Counted from the stretch's first letter, positions 11,131-22,881 are shown. The stretch: 64,000 nt of DNA from Macrothele yani (GCA_039090855.1 CM077024.1:64503594-64567593), one strand, 5' to 3'. Notes: generated by a model from the letters alone, not told the origin. Numbers and translations are program-made.

Positions 11131-11300
11131 AAATTTGGAAGACGTGAATCCGTTTATTGGTGTAAATATGACATGAATGTTAAGTCAGATAAAATCCGAA
11201 AACTTGAAAATTTCGTCGTCCTGGAGCGGAAATCAAACCCGCGTCTGCCGGATAGCGCCCGAGTATGCTAACCACTACACCACCCAGATCGACCAAGTTG
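11131..11300 (-). mobile_element. tRNA-derived SINE, family C
   Basis: On the minus strand: CTGGGTGGTGTAGTGGTTAG (A-box region), CATACTCGGGCGCTATCC, then GCGGGTTTGATTTCCGC (B-box) and the family C tail, which includes AATTTTCAAGTTTTCGG and TACACCAATAAACGG. The same head and tail occur at 52.0-52.3 kb and 55.99-56.29 kb. Unlike those copies, no inverted left arm is seen here. A perfect hairpin lies just upstream of the head. Confidence 0.75.
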
Positions 11301-11312
11301 TTTCAAATTTCT

Positions 11313-11348
11313 ATTCCCGTGATTGCGCCTCCGGACAATCACGGGAAT
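11313..11348. repeat. 13-bp perfect hairpin
   Basis: ATTCCCGTGATTG at 11313-11325 is the exact reverse complement of 11336-11348, with a 10-base loop. It sits immediately 5' of the family C SINE head in that element's orientation. Confidence 0.85.
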
Positions 11349-13049
11349 GAATTCTAAAACCTCCAGATTCGCTATATATGAATGCAGGTTGCTTCGACTA
11401 GCGAATCCTGTGATGGTTATATTCAAATTAATCGGAAACTTAAAACTTGGTCGTTCGATCCTGATGAAACTCCGCATGGAAGTACCTCAGGGCCGAATAC
11501 GCAAATGATTTAAACATAACGATAAACGACGAAATAGCGGTCCGCCACAGCACATGGGAACCGTGTATCGAGAAGGGTATGTCAAGAACAAAGCTCCCAC
11601 GCAGGGATAATCATCATTTTGTAAGGACAAAACTTGGAGTTTCATCAGGATTTTTCTTTTGGCAAAGAATGTGTATTAGCACAGAATATATGCGTAATTA
11701 CATAAGTGTAGCTTAGTGTTGTATTGCACCTTTTCGGTGCGATATCACTTAATTGAAGAGATTGCGAAATGAACCAAAGTGCATATTTTCTTCTTTTTGT
11801 ACGTAGAATAATATAACAGAATCTCAGTTCGATCCGCGGTAGCCAAATCGCGGTCTTCACTTGTAACATGGTATAGAAACATGCTCACCTTTTTAGTGGA
11901 AACTAAACAACATTTATTCCCTTAAATTAAGACAAAATAATATACTGGAATTAAGCAAACCTTAAAACGGAGTCTTCCTCAAAATCGGAAAAATGCGTTT
12001 ATTGGAAATTTTCTTCAAAATATTGATTTTTAATTTGTACGACTGTGTTTTATGTGCTATGGGAATGAAATTACGTGAACTTCTGAGGAGCTATTCAGAA
12101 AAAATTTCTTCGAACACCAATAACTGTTCTAACTAAAACGAATAAATAAGTACATAAAGAAAAATAAATGCCGTTACACTCCCACTGCAAATAGTATTGT
12201 ATGCAAATCTATTTTGTATCGAAAGCCATTACTTGGAGCAAATAAGTGGAGAATCTTAAGCAAAAAACACTTCGGTCTCATTGAGATTTTTCCGAATCTA
12301 CAGCAACTTAAGGATTACTTAAGAATAGGAATATAAGAGGAAGGAAACGCGCAGGAATCACCGGTTGTAAAAGTTTTTTTTTAAGGACACAGGGTAAATA
12401 ATTTTCTCTCCCATGCTCTGCTTCGTTCATTATTTATTTATTCATGGGGAAAGAAATGCCTGAAATTCAAAGGTGGAGTTTTCAGTTTTCGGGGATTTTC
12501 TTCCTGCATCTTATTGCGCTGAAAGCAATTTACCAAACAGCTGATTGTACAGCTGTCTGGAGAAAGTAATTTAATTTTCACCCGCAGCCCGTTTGTTTTC
12601 TTCTTTCTTCCCCACTTTTTTCATAACAAATAAGCGATGCATAGGCGTGAGAAGAACATATCTTTAGAACCGTCTCATTTCTTAGCTCCGATTTCCAGAT
12701 CATCGTTCGAACTGGATTAACCATATGCTGCTTGGACTATTCCAATTAAAATGCGTACTAGTACTAAATTTTCCTCCGTTGGCGCATTACGTGCGGGTGC
12801 GATACAGACATATCTCTTCCTTCTTCCACAAATCTCCATTCATCACTAATTCATTAGTTTATTCAGCATGTTATAGAAGGCATTGGGTACGAAAAATCCC
12901 ATTGGGTACGAAAAATCTACTGTGCTTATAACAAATAACATAAACATCTTTCTTTGTTTGTTGTTGCGGACACATACAAACAGGCTGCTATGGGCAGTAC
13001 ACGAAAAGAGTTCCTCCCAATTCTGTGCCGCCGTTAAGAGACCAGAAAT
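11349..13049. other. Mostly unannotated, with two small repeats
   Basis: No gene recognised. Near 11433, TCGGAAACTTAAAACTTGG resembles the 5' part of family C SINEs at 52.15 kb. At 12881-12918 a 20-base phrase containing ATTGGGTACGAAAAATC is duplicated in tandem. The rest is AT-rich. Confidence 0.5.
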
Positions 13050-13110
13050 GGAAACGGGTCGCGGGTCACCGGGTCGACAATTTCTTGCGGGTCAAACGGG
13101 TCGGGCCAAG
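13050..13110. repeat. Imperfect GGGTC-rich stretch
   Basis: The motif GGGTC recurs irregularly here and again at about 13965-14000 (GGGTCGGGTCGGGTCCGGG). The two stretches flank the LINE remnant between them. They may be ends of one older element; no clear inverted repeat was found. Confidence 0.5.
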
Positions 13111-13213
13111 CTGTTCCTGACCCGATTTCGACCCTGTTTTATTTCCGTTTCATTTTTGAATAGAAAATATATATTCAAAGAACCCTTCAGATGTCTTTGA
13201 AATAATACTATAG

Positions 13214-13905
13214 AGCTTCAGAGTATGATCCAGGAACTTGCAGAGAAGGATAAAGAAATCGGGATTAAAAATGAACTTTCAGAAGACAAAACTGATGTAC
13301 AATGAATGCTTTTACAAGAAATGAAAATTCATCAATTGATGGGGGGAAAGCTGGAGATAACCATTTCTTACATTTACAGTATCTTTGACAGTAGACATTA
13401 AGCGAAGGTCACATGGATGAAGAAATTAATCGACGTATAAAACTTGGTTGCAGAGCTTTTGGAAGAAATAGTACAATTTTTAAGAGCAATATGCTATTAT
13501 GTCTTAAAAGAAAAGTGTTTAATGAATGCATCCTTCCAGTGCTACGCAGCAGAGACCTGGACCTTAAATAAAAAAGACACACAAAGATGGCTGACAACTG
13601 AAAGCAGCTTGGAGAGATGCATGCTTGGTATAACCATGAAAGGTAAAAGAGGAACTCGTGGATAAGGAAAATAACAAGAGTGGAAGACATCACGACCAGA
13701 GTAATATCCCTGAAATGCTAATGGGCTAGACATATTGCCAGGAGAACGGACCACCGATGAACAACGAAAATTTTAGACTGGATTCCAAGGGACAGGAAAA
13801 GACCCAGAAGAAGACCACGTGGGAGATGGGTGGATGGAGGAGACTGGTCCAAGACAGTCCGTTGTGGAAAAAACGCGGGAAACCTTCATCCAGCAGTGGA
13901 TTGAT
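13214..13905 (+). pseudogene. RTE-like LINE, reverse transcriptase C-terminal remnant
   Basis: Successive plus-strand frames give ELQSMIQELAEKDKEIG, then MDEEINRRIKLGCRAFG, STIFKSNMLLCLKRKVFNE, AETWTLNKKDTQRW, ERCMLGITMKGKRGT, ARHIARRTDHR and KILDWIPRDRKRPRRRPRGR. This order matches the 3' half of the widespread arthropod RTE-like endonuclease/reverse-transcriptase protein. The catalytic YxDD region is upstream and absent. Several frameshifts and stops break it. The downstream CCACGTGGGAGATGGGTGGATGG part fits the C-terminal RW.DD-type motif of the family. Confidence 0.8.
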
Positions 13906-14127
13906 AATGATTGACAATGATGGCGATAATATATTCGAGTTTATAGCTCAAAGCAAATTTGTCTGGGTCGAGTCCGGGTCGGGTCGGGTCCGGGACCAAA
14001 ATTTTTGACACGTTTTCAATTCTGTAAGAGACGTTTAATTTCGATCAGTTCAAGACATACCAGAATCGTGAAAAAATAAATTTGAACTTATTTTTTCACA
14101 AGTCTAAAAAATAAGATGGCTATCATA

Positions 14128-15553
14128 CACTGACGGAAAAAAATCCCAACACCAAGAAGGGTTTGTGTTAGATAAACGACTGTTGGTAGGCGGTGAGAGT
14201 ACATCTAAAAGATGACGTCTATGCAAATTTCGCGCTCGACGCATACGTGTAACGCTAGTAGCGCCCCTCGGAACATGCAAAGCAGGTTTTCTGTAAATAA
14301 GTGCTGTAACGTTCGTGAGCGTTAGTTATCGTTGAGATTCGACGTAGGGTGTTGATGTTAGTCAAGAATGCCTTTAAGAAGACGAAGAAGCCATTATGAA
14401 CAGCTCACGGAATTTGAACGAGGTCGTAAAATAGGGCCACGTGAAGGTGGATTTTCTTTCCGCAATATTGCAGAACGACTTGGCAGGAATGTAGCTACTG
14501 TGCATGATTGTTGGCAGCGGTGGTCAAGGGAAGGTACTGCCTCAAGAAGATCGGGTTCCGGCCGGCCACGTGGCACTACTGAGAGGAAAGACCGCCGTGT
14601 ACGGCGTATGGCCGTGGCGCATCGTACTGCGTCTGCGGCAGCAATTCGAGCTGCAGTTGCCACCACAGTGACACAACGAACTGTTACAAATCGGTTACTT
14701 GAAGGACAGCTCTGAGCCAGACGCTGTAGCGTGCATTCCACTTACTTCAAACCACTGCCGTTTGCGACGTCAGTGGTGTCAAGCTAGAGCTTATTGGAGG
14801 GCGGAGTGCAGATCTGTTGTGTTTTCTGATGAAAGCCGGTTCTGCCTGGGTGCCAGTGATGGCCGTGTGTTGGTTAGAAGGAGGCCAGGTGAGCGCCTGC
14901 AACCAATCTGTCTGCGGCCGAGACACACTGGACCTATACCTGTAGTTATGGTCTGGGGAGCAATTTCCTATGACAGCAGGAGCACTCTCGTGGTTATCCC
15001 ACGCACCCTGACGGCACAGTTGTACGTCGGTCTGGTGATTCAACCTGTTGTGCTGCCATTCATGAACAGCATTCCAGGGGGTGTTTTCCAACAGGATGAC
15101 GCTCGCCCGCATACCGCTGTTGTAACCCAACATGCTCTACAGAGTGTCGACATGTTGCCGTGGTCTGCCAGATCACCAGATCTTTCACCAATCGAGCACG
15201 TATGGGACATCATTGGACGACAACTCCAGCGTCACCCCCAACCAGCATTAACCGTCCCTGTATCGACCGACCAAGTGCAACAGGCATGGAACTCCATCCC
15301 ACAAACTAACATCCAGCACCTGTACGACACAATGCATGAACGTTTGCGTGCTTGTATTCAACATTCTGGCGGTTACACCGGTTATTAATGTACCAGCATT
15401 TCACATTTAAAATGGTTCTTCTCGCGCTTACAATAAGCTGTGATCTTGAAACCTTAATCGATTAAATATGTTACCTATACAAATGTATTGCCGCCATTTC
15501 ATTCCTCTACAACTATTTTTTCGTGGTGTTGGGATTTTTTGTTTCCGTCAGTG
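14128..15553 (+). mobile_element. Tc1-like element with both terminal repeats
   Basis: The left end reads CACTGACGGAAAAAAATCCC and the right end, read inward, CACTGACGGAAACAAAAAATC; both continue into CAACACCA. TA lies on each side (14126-14127 and 15554-15555). At 1426 bp it has the expected size for a full-length Tc1 element with one transposase gene. It is among the best-preserved elements in the window. Confidence 0.92.
14368..15388 (+). pseudogene. Tc1-like transposase, two lesions
   Basis: The ATG at 14368 opens MPLRRRRSHYEQLTEFERGR, the N-terminal helix-turn-helix, followed by NIAERLGRNVATVHDCWQRW, GSGRPRGTTERKDRRVRR and a second helix-turn-helix. The frame stops in GQL at a TGA near 14713, where the family has Arg (CGA), and one base is missing just after it. 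Translation resumes one frame over and runs to 15388. The DDE domain is whole: VVFSDESRFCLG (first Asp), VFQQDDARPHTA (second Asp, where most relatives have DN) and SPDLSPIEHVWD (Glu). I count 32 residues between the second Asp and the Glu. The end is SGGYTGY. Confidence 0.92.
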
Positions 15554-15555
15554 TA

Positions 15556-16096
15556 TTTACATGTTTGTTCAGCTGCAGGATGTTATTAATCTTAGGAACT
15601 ACAAAATGTAAGTAGTCCTACATCCAATTAAGTAAATCATTATTTCTGGAAATTCGTTTGTTTTCTTTAGGAAATGTTAGCTTCTTGCGGTAAAGAAAAA
15701 GAGGGGTATTGATGCTCGGACCCGTTGTCTTTCAGAAAGCTGTGCAAGGCTTTCAAATGCTTTATCATCATCTTCGACATCCCACATGCACTGGATGCCC
15801 CGTAACCCAGAACGCGTCGACACGATCCTCTACTACATGCACGAGAAGGTGGTTTTTCCAACGCATACAGCTGTGATGCATTTATTTATTATTTATTTAT
15901 CATATAAATAATAAACAAACGCATTCGTTCTCGAGCGCACACTCGCTTATACTTTGTATTGTACATTCTCCTTTCATAGTTCATTAGGTTTACATGGTAA
16001 CATTCAGAATGAGGCATGACTAAGAAAGAACTTATTTAATTTAATTGTTTGGGGGAAACAGAATCGCAACGCTACTCTGGCAGCACCCACCTTAAC
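15556..16096. other. Stretch without recognisable gene
   Basis: An open plus-strand frame over about 15690-15904 includes MHWMPRNPERVDTILYYMHE; it reads like protein but I recognise no family and its upstream end is a stop. A short TTTATTTATTATTTATTTAT run lies near 15880-15900. Confidence 0.45.
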
Positions 16097-16395
16097 CAAA
16101 GCCGTCTCGAGTACTAGAGGCCTAAGCCTTCGAGCCTTTAAGCCTTCGAGACTTTTCCGTTTGTGACGTCAGCAACCGGGTCAAAACAAACCAAACCCGC
16201 TACGATTGATACCGAGAAACGGTCTGTTTACTCGGTGTGTGTCTTGTGCTGAAAGTGCTGAAGACTTGATATGTGATGTGAGAATTCGAAGAGAAGTTAG
16301 TATTTTTATTTATTTAGATTGCATATTTTTTATGAATTGATGAACTCGGCTATTTTATTGCAAACGTAATAGTTCCCGCGAAACTAAGTAGGTTC

Positions 16396-16560
16396 AAGCA
16401 ACGTTTCATGCAACATTAGGGTTAAGCAACGTTTCATGCATCATTAGGGTTAAGCAACGTTTAATGCAACATTAGGGTTGAGCAACGTTTCATGCATCAT
16501 TAATGTTAAGCAACGTTTCATGCATCATTAATGTTAAGCAACGTTTCATGAATCATTATG
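16396..16560. repeat. 28-bp minisatellite, about six units
   Basis: The unit is AAGCAACGTTTCATGCATCA followed by TTAGGGTT or TTAATGTT. Six imperfect copies follow each other within the hAT-like element. Units alternate between GCAACATT and GCATCATT versions. Confidence 0.9.
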
Positions 16561-16794
16561 CGTTTTTTTTGTCCAGTGCGGTTTCCATACTTTGTACGAA
16601 ACATTTAGAAATGTAATTTTCCGACCTCATGCTGAAATGAAAGAAATGTTATCAGTCGAACATTGTGTTGCTGAAAAGATATGGAATTACCATATCAATA
16701 ACGGCAATTTTAATGTGATGCATGAAATGTTACTCATTAACTTCTCAGATAAAGTTTTTAAGTTTTGCCTTTTTTCCCCTCCTTAATTTATTTA

Positions 16795-18205
16795 CACTGC
16801 TGGCCACCCAAAATGCAACACCAAGAAGGACAAGAGATAGCAATGCCAGATTTACTGGACACATAACAACAGTTACAAAGATGAAACGATTGAGCCTACA
16901 GGCCCGTAAGAGGTGCGGAACACGCAGACATCAATAGTTCGTGTGGCTCCCATGGCTGGAAATAACGGCCGCTACACGCCGCGGCATCGAACGAAAGAGG
17001 CTTTGAATGTGGCCTTGGGGTATGCCGGTCCAGGCTGCTTCCACACGTTGCCACAGTTCATCAGGCGTAGCCACGGGTGGTGCTTGCCGGGACACTCGGT
17101 TGCCGATCAGCGACCAACCAGACGTGTTCGATGGGCGACATATCGGGAGAACAGGCGAGCCACGGCAGCAGTGACACCTGGTGGGACGTGAAGAATTGTT
17201 GCACGATGCGTGCCTCGTGCGGGCGCTTTGTCCTGTTGAAAGGTGGCCGCTGGCAGGTCCTGCAGGTAAGGGAAGACTACAGGCTCCAAAACGTCGGAGA
17301 CGTAGCAGTGGCTGTTGAGTGTACCGGCGATGCGTACCAGAGCAGTTCGGGCGTCATATCCGATTGCGTCCCAAACCATAACGCCAGGCGACCGACCGGT
17401 ATGGCGATGCATAATGCAGGCGTCATACAATCTCTCGCCGCTGTGCCGCCACACGCGGATCAGACCATCGTGGTGTTGCAGGCAGAAGCGGGATTCGTCG
17501 GAGAAGACAATGTCGTGCCATTCCGTTGTCCAGGTGCGGCGTTCAACGGCCCACTGCCGCCACACTCGCGGGTGGTGTAACTTCAATGGTAATCGGAGCA
17601 ATGGGGGCCGTGCGACAAGTCTCCGTTCTTGCAGACGACGTCGAACGGTACGTGCTAACACAGGTTGTTGCGCAACACACCCTAATTCCTGCGCTAACGT
17701 TCGTGATGTGGCGGTGCTAGCCGTCAATGCCCGCCGCACAACATGCCAGTTCTCTCGTTCGGTGGTGTGCCGCGGCTGCGGCAATCGTTCACGTCGGTCC
17801 GTCCGCCTCTCCTGCACCCACCGAATCCATACTCGCCTCACTGTGGCTGGATGTCGTCCCACACGGGCGCCGATGTCTCGGTACGATAAACCGCTGTCGC
17901 GATAAGCCACTATTCGTCCTCTGTCGAACTCCGAAACGTGCTGGAATGACTGCCGTATTCTGCGACGAGGCATCAGGAAGGTTTCCACGCACAGGTCCGG
18001 CAGCACAACACACTTTCACTGCTTACACTCCGCCTTCTGTGCACCCTTCTTATAGTGCGTCTCGTTGGCGTGCCGGACGCACATGATTTGCATATGCCCT
18101 GCAATGCTAATCGTTTGCATGTCCTCTCGCAGGCGACGCATGCTGCGAATTTCAGGCCAATCGGATGCTTCCTTCTTGGTGTTGCATTTTGGGTGGCCCG
18201 CAGTG
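16795..18205 (-). mobile_element. Tc1-like element with both terminal repeats
   Basis: Ends read CACTGCTGGCCACCCAAAA and, inward from the right, CACTGCGGGCCACCCAAAA, both continuing TGCAACACCAAGAAGG. TA flanks each end. The 1411-bp element lies inside the hAT-like element, so it arrived later. Confidence 0.92.
16931..17973 (-). pseudogene. Tc1-like transposase, frameshifted near the C-terminus
   Basis: The in-frame Met at 17973 starts MPRRRIRQSFQHVSEFDRGR, better placed than the Met 11 codons upstream because relatives begin MPRRR. The frame stays open for most of the protein: helix-turn-helix (RDIGARVGRHPATVRRVW), linker, IVFSDESRFCL (first Asp), PGVMVWDAIGYDAR and TFQQDKAP (second Asp). 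A one-base loss then shifts the frame; ARIVQQFFTSHQVSLLPW and SPDMSPIEHVW (Glu) follow in the next frame, with further shifts before the natural end near 16931 (SHGSHTNY). Allowing for the lost base I count 34 residues between second Asp and Glu, the classical Tc1 spacing. Confidence 0.9.
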
Positions 18206-18610
18206 TAGATGAAATAGAATATAATTTGTTTTTAAAAAAATCCATGGTGCCTACGGTAATATCGGTGAATTCGTGCAAAACAACAACCGTTTGATGTAAA
18301 AAGAAAATGTTAAAGCTCTTTTATATCTGAATCAGTTTGTAGATATGAAATCCTCACTAAATTTATCTCTTTCATGACTCATAAAGTGTTTCCGTTTTGA
18401 TATTTACCAAATGTTTTGCATTTACCGAAATTTATAACTTTTTTCAATCCATATAGCAAAGCTACGAAAAATTAGAATCCTGATATCGCCTCACTGTAAC
18501 CTTGCTGTTAGCTTAAGACGACAATCACGACAGCGTTCGTTATGACCCTAATGGTGACGTCACGAATCGAGGACAGGCCTGCTAGTACTCTAGACGCCTT
18601 TGCCTTAACC

Positions 18611-19557
18611 AATGGACGTGAACCAAATGTGCGCTCCACAAATAAAAATTTCGCATAGCGTCCGGGTCACACGAAACCTATGACAAAACAATTCTTTTCG
18701 GCCAATCATATCAAATATTCTTTTGACAAAACAATTCTATGACAAAACAAAATTATATCTCCTTTTCGGCCTATCGTATCAGAAGTACCGAATATAAACC
18801 TGTCATTGAAGACAAGTGCTCTTTTTAGTCCTTTATTCAGTGCTTCCATGATCCAAGGCATGGTAAGAAGAGCTAGTCTCCCTGACACGGACATCATCCC
18901 ACTGGATAGAAAAAAGTGAGTCAAACGTCTTCTCTCTCCTTTCCTACCTTCGTCTCCATTGTTATAACCCTTTTAGAAGGTAATCAGTCAGCAACCACTA
19001 ATGTCAATCATACCCTAAATGACTACCTTGAGTAACAAAGCTAAGGGGAAAGCAACGCTGTGATGCGCAGGTTCTTTCGTTTCCGCTGCTTTTTCCCCAT
19101 TTCCTAGAAAGCGAGTATCCGTTTGAGTTGATTTCAGCGCATTTTGCTAATCCCGAATTAATTCGTTGCAGTATATTCAAGGGTTAAAGACGAGAAATAT
19201 CTCTGACATCCATTCCAAGTGGACGATCATCTGAAAGCTGTAGTTAAAACAAATCCACAACAAGAGGTGATACAAACAGGATGAAGAGTTTGGTGCTGGC
19301 ATAGCTCTCTCCGTATTTAGCAACCACTAGTAAAGAAAAGGCTGAAGTGAATTCCAAGAGTGTTTAAGAAACAAAAAGATGGCTAGAAAGCTGTTATTTG
19401 TGGATTACTCGGGAGCAAAAATGATCATTTTGGCAACTAATTGTAAAGCATTGAATTTAAATCCTCAAGAACCGACGATGACATGCATAATTGTTTGTTT
19501 TATCGCGATGATTCACCTAAACACATTCTAAACTAAGCCTCTATCCTGCGGTTATAT
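18611..19557. other. Stretch without recognisable gene
   Basis: No motif recognised. The phrase TTTTCGGCC(A/T)ATC recurs and TATGACAAAACAA appears three times between 18675 and 18750, a small local duplication. Confidence 0.55.
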
Positions 19558-19565
19558 CTCATAAG

Positions 19566-21059
19566 CAGGGCCGGCACGTGATATTGTTCATGCGTGGGCA
19601 AGGTGGAGGTCTGGCCGCCTTTAGATGAAATTAAATTAAGATCCTTTGTTACCCCCCCACCCCCACCCCACACACACTTTTCTTTTTTTGAGGCACGCAG
19701 TCCACATAGTGATAGCATTATTTATGGAATTATCTTCCAAAAATTCAACTAAAACCTGCACAAATTGCCAGTTTGTATCTCGAGGGAGAATCCTGTAAGA
19801 ATACATATCAGGAAAAAACACTTCCTATGGGAATACTTCCAAAAACTTTCAGAACAGGCAACAGAAAAATGAAATATTGAAAACCGACTGTTGAATGTAT
19901 ATTATAAATGACGACGGGGTATGTTTCCTTCATACAGCCGGAAGGGGGGGGGGGTCAAACTAACTTACATGGGAAATTCCCAAATACTGATTTTACACTT
20001 TAAAGCTCTCAGGAAATTTCTCTTTTCCTTTCGATTAAAACATTAAGTTGGAGTCCCTTGATTAATGTGAGGCTCGAGTCCAACTCTTTATGATAACACT
20101 GTATGTATGAAGGTATCTAAAGAAATCCAGGGATTGAGGAGTTACTTGAATTTTGTAGTGTACGCATTTTTATTTAGTTTCTCTTTTTATTATATTAACA
20201 ATCTGGATTTCATTAGCAATTAGGATAAAACAAATAATTCAAAATCCTTCGAAAATGAAATTAAAAAAAACAAACCGTATTTCGTTCCCTACTGAAATCT
20301 CAATTTAGTTTTTTTCCTCTAAAAAAATTAGAGTATTTTTCCTGTATTCAGTATCTTCACCTCATACGGCTAAAATGAGAATTGCTAAATCACATATTGT
20401 ACCAACCAAACATGCCGATTTCCTACTCGGTCTTAGAAAGACAAATATTCACTCTGAAAACAAATATTCCCATCGGAGCGGTCATACCGTCCTCCCTTTT
20501 ACAGGGTAATTAGTTTAAATTGCGGATGCGGTCACTTTGAAAATGATACCGTGCTATAGGGATAGGTAATGGGGAGAGCGCCTAGCGTTGTTTCCATCCT
20601 GCTCCTGGCCTCCTGCTTTGCAAAGCAAGGGGTTGGTCAAGAAACGAGTGGCAATCGTAATTTGGAGACATTTTCATGACTGTAGCCTCAAGGCGAGTAA
20701 TGTTGTCTAAGGTCCAGGAAGAGACACAAAGATACAGACTTCAAAAATAGAAAGACTAAATATACTGACCTAGAAGAACGGCAGAGAATGAGAACTGCTA
20801 TAAAATATTGCAATTAGGAATTCGCTTTTATGTAATAATATGGATGAAACAAACACGATTAATTCACAAAGAAAAAAGAGCAAATAATATGTATTTTATG
20901 AAATAGTATATTTCAGATCATTATCATATAAACATAATGTATAATATATTTATATGAAAAAGCTAAAGCAAAATAAGGGCAGTCTACCGACCAGCCGCCC
21001 TCCACATAACCGCCGACGTGGGCTTGCGCCCACGTCGCTTACGCCTAGGGCCGGCTCTG
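19566..21059. mobile_element. hAT-like non-autonomous element
   Basis: The left end reads CAGGGCCGGCACGTG and the right end, inward, CAGAGCCGGCCCTAGGCG. A perfect 8-bp duplication, CTCATAAG, flanks it at 19558-19565 and 21060-21067. A 10-bp GC-rich hairpin lies just inside the right end. Inside are an 11-base G run near 19944-19954 and AT-rich sequence; I recognise no transposase. Confidence 0.82.
21014..21037. repeat. GC-rich subterminal hairpin
   Basis: CGACGTGGGC and GCCCACGTCG form a perfect 10-bp stem around TTGC, 22 bases from the end of the hAT-like element. Confidence 0.85.
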
Positions 21060-21067
21060 CTCATAAG

Positions 21068-22870
21068 TACAACCAAAAGTGGATCTTATTCCCCAAAAAT
21101 TGCTAAAAAGGAAATTACGCATTTACAGCTTTGTTAAATTGAAAACCCCTTCATGACAACCACTGACCTGACATTTCACCACTGTTAAAATCGTAAAAAA
21201 AGAGAACAAAGTCGCTTAGGAATTCTAACATATTCACTCAGACTTTATAGATTAGCCTACGGATTACTAATTCAACGAAAATCAGGATGCATTTCTCTGG
21301 AGAGAAAAGCTACCAGAATGCGGCAAAAAATGACTTCAACTCTTCATACATTCCAGAAATTCCGAATTCTTCCAGATGGACGTAAAGAATCGTGTTATTC
21401 ACTGATATCACTGGATAAAAAACTGAAGGATCATATTCTTCGGAATGTGATCATCACATTTTTAAATGAACTTCATGCTAAGTTAAGACTGGAGGCTAGA
21501 AGCTGCCGCCATCCCATTTTTTGCAACAACCTGTAGGAGCTTATTTTGTGAGCTAATAATTTTGAGGGCCATTGTTCAAAATCTCTGCGGCTTCATTATA
21601 CTGTAACTGCATGTCGAAACTCTGCAGGCGTTCATTGTTCGGAAAAATGTTTACTCTGATTGCCGTGTCAAATTTCATCAGGTTTTTGAACTTTTTGCCT
21701 CAGAACACGCAGATTATTATTTTACTGTCAGCTTATTTCAAAAAGAAGCCAATACAAAACGTGCGTAATGTATGCGACGCACTCAGGATGCCCTTGTCAA
21801 CATAACTTGGACATTTTGTGGTTTACCGTGGGGCACTTCCAAACACGTTCAAGAAAATTATTCGGGGATGTCGCGGAAATTTTCAAACTTCCTTTTCAGC
21901 TGACAGTTAAAAATGCCATCCCTTCAGTTATAAAGAAGGAAAATTACGCATTTACATGAAAACAGTGGAGCCACTTCACGTGGCTAAAATTAAATGGCGA
22001 CGACTATTTGGGCTCTGAAAAGACAGCTGTAGCTATGTCAAATTATGCGAGAATTTTCAGCTGAGTGAACAGGAAAGGATTTAAAGTCTTTCCCGGGACA
22101 TACATGTGCACAGTCACTCATCTGGGATGTATTTATCATGTCAGTCAGACGCCCACGTGCCGAGGTGAAGAACACGTGAGTCTGCGAAAAACTGCGGCCG
22201 CACACGACAAGGAGGCTGATACTCATCACATCGTCCTACCCTAACACCGCAACAACTGCGTACAGGAAATGACCTCACACTTTCCTGATAAGCCCAAAGC
22301 CGGCTTCGTATTCCGGATTATGTTTAGTCTGGCCCAGGACAAGAGACAAAAAATAACACTTGCATGCCGACAGAACGAGCTGATTGTCTCTGAGGAACAA
22401 CTAAAGTAAAATTAATTAACGATAACATCAGCATTACCTCCCACTGCCATTCAGGCAGCATCGCTTGGAGAAGCTCCAGCAATCTCGTCAGTTCCGCGAA
22501 ATCATCTGGTTTAATGAAATCTCATGTAGTTAACGTTTTTATAGAATGGAAACTATAAGAATAAAAGTTGGTACAATAGCGGTAAGCCGGTATTCTTCAC
22601 GGATAACTGATCACAAAAAGTTGGATGCTTTCATGTGATCATAACATGAACTTCTCCCATCTGAAAAGTGGATAACTGAAAAACTCATAATTTAATGCGT
22701 CAAATATATACCGAATTGCAAATTCACACGACTCGGCTGCATAACACGTTTTTTTTCAATTTTTTGTTGGGTGAAGAGCGATAAATTCTGACCGAAATTT
22801 ATTTACTTCTAACAGTCAACTTGTTTCAAATGAAAACGTACGTAATGGTAATATCTTTTCTTTGGCTCTT
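21068..22870. other. Stretch without recognisable gene
   Basis: No family recognised. Short open frames at 21318-21536 and 21572-21805 have no motif. The phrase GAAAATTACGCATTTACA occurs near 21940 and a close form near 21110. A GC-richer patch at about 22110-22260 has no visible homology. Confidence 0.5.
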
Positions 22871-22881
22871 GGGGGGGGGGG

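Larger units (their letters stand above)
16098..18602. mobile_element. hAT-like element interrupted by a Tc1
   Basis: The left end (C)AAAGCCGTCTCGAGTACTAG matches the right end read inward, CAAAGGCGTCTAGAGTACTAG, followed on both sides by AGGCC and, further in, by TGACGTCA. CCTTAACC occurs at 16090-16097 and at 18603-18610, an 8-bp duplication; if the element starts one base earlier, the duplication is 7 bp. The Tc1 at 16795-18205 lies inside, leaving about 1.1 kb of original element. No transposase of its own is recognised, so the superfamily is inferred from duplication length only. Confidence 0.65.

Noticed and set aside
17107..18086. Several open plus-strand frames of 60-196 codons
   Set aside because: They are antisense shadows of the Tc1 transposase on the minus strand.
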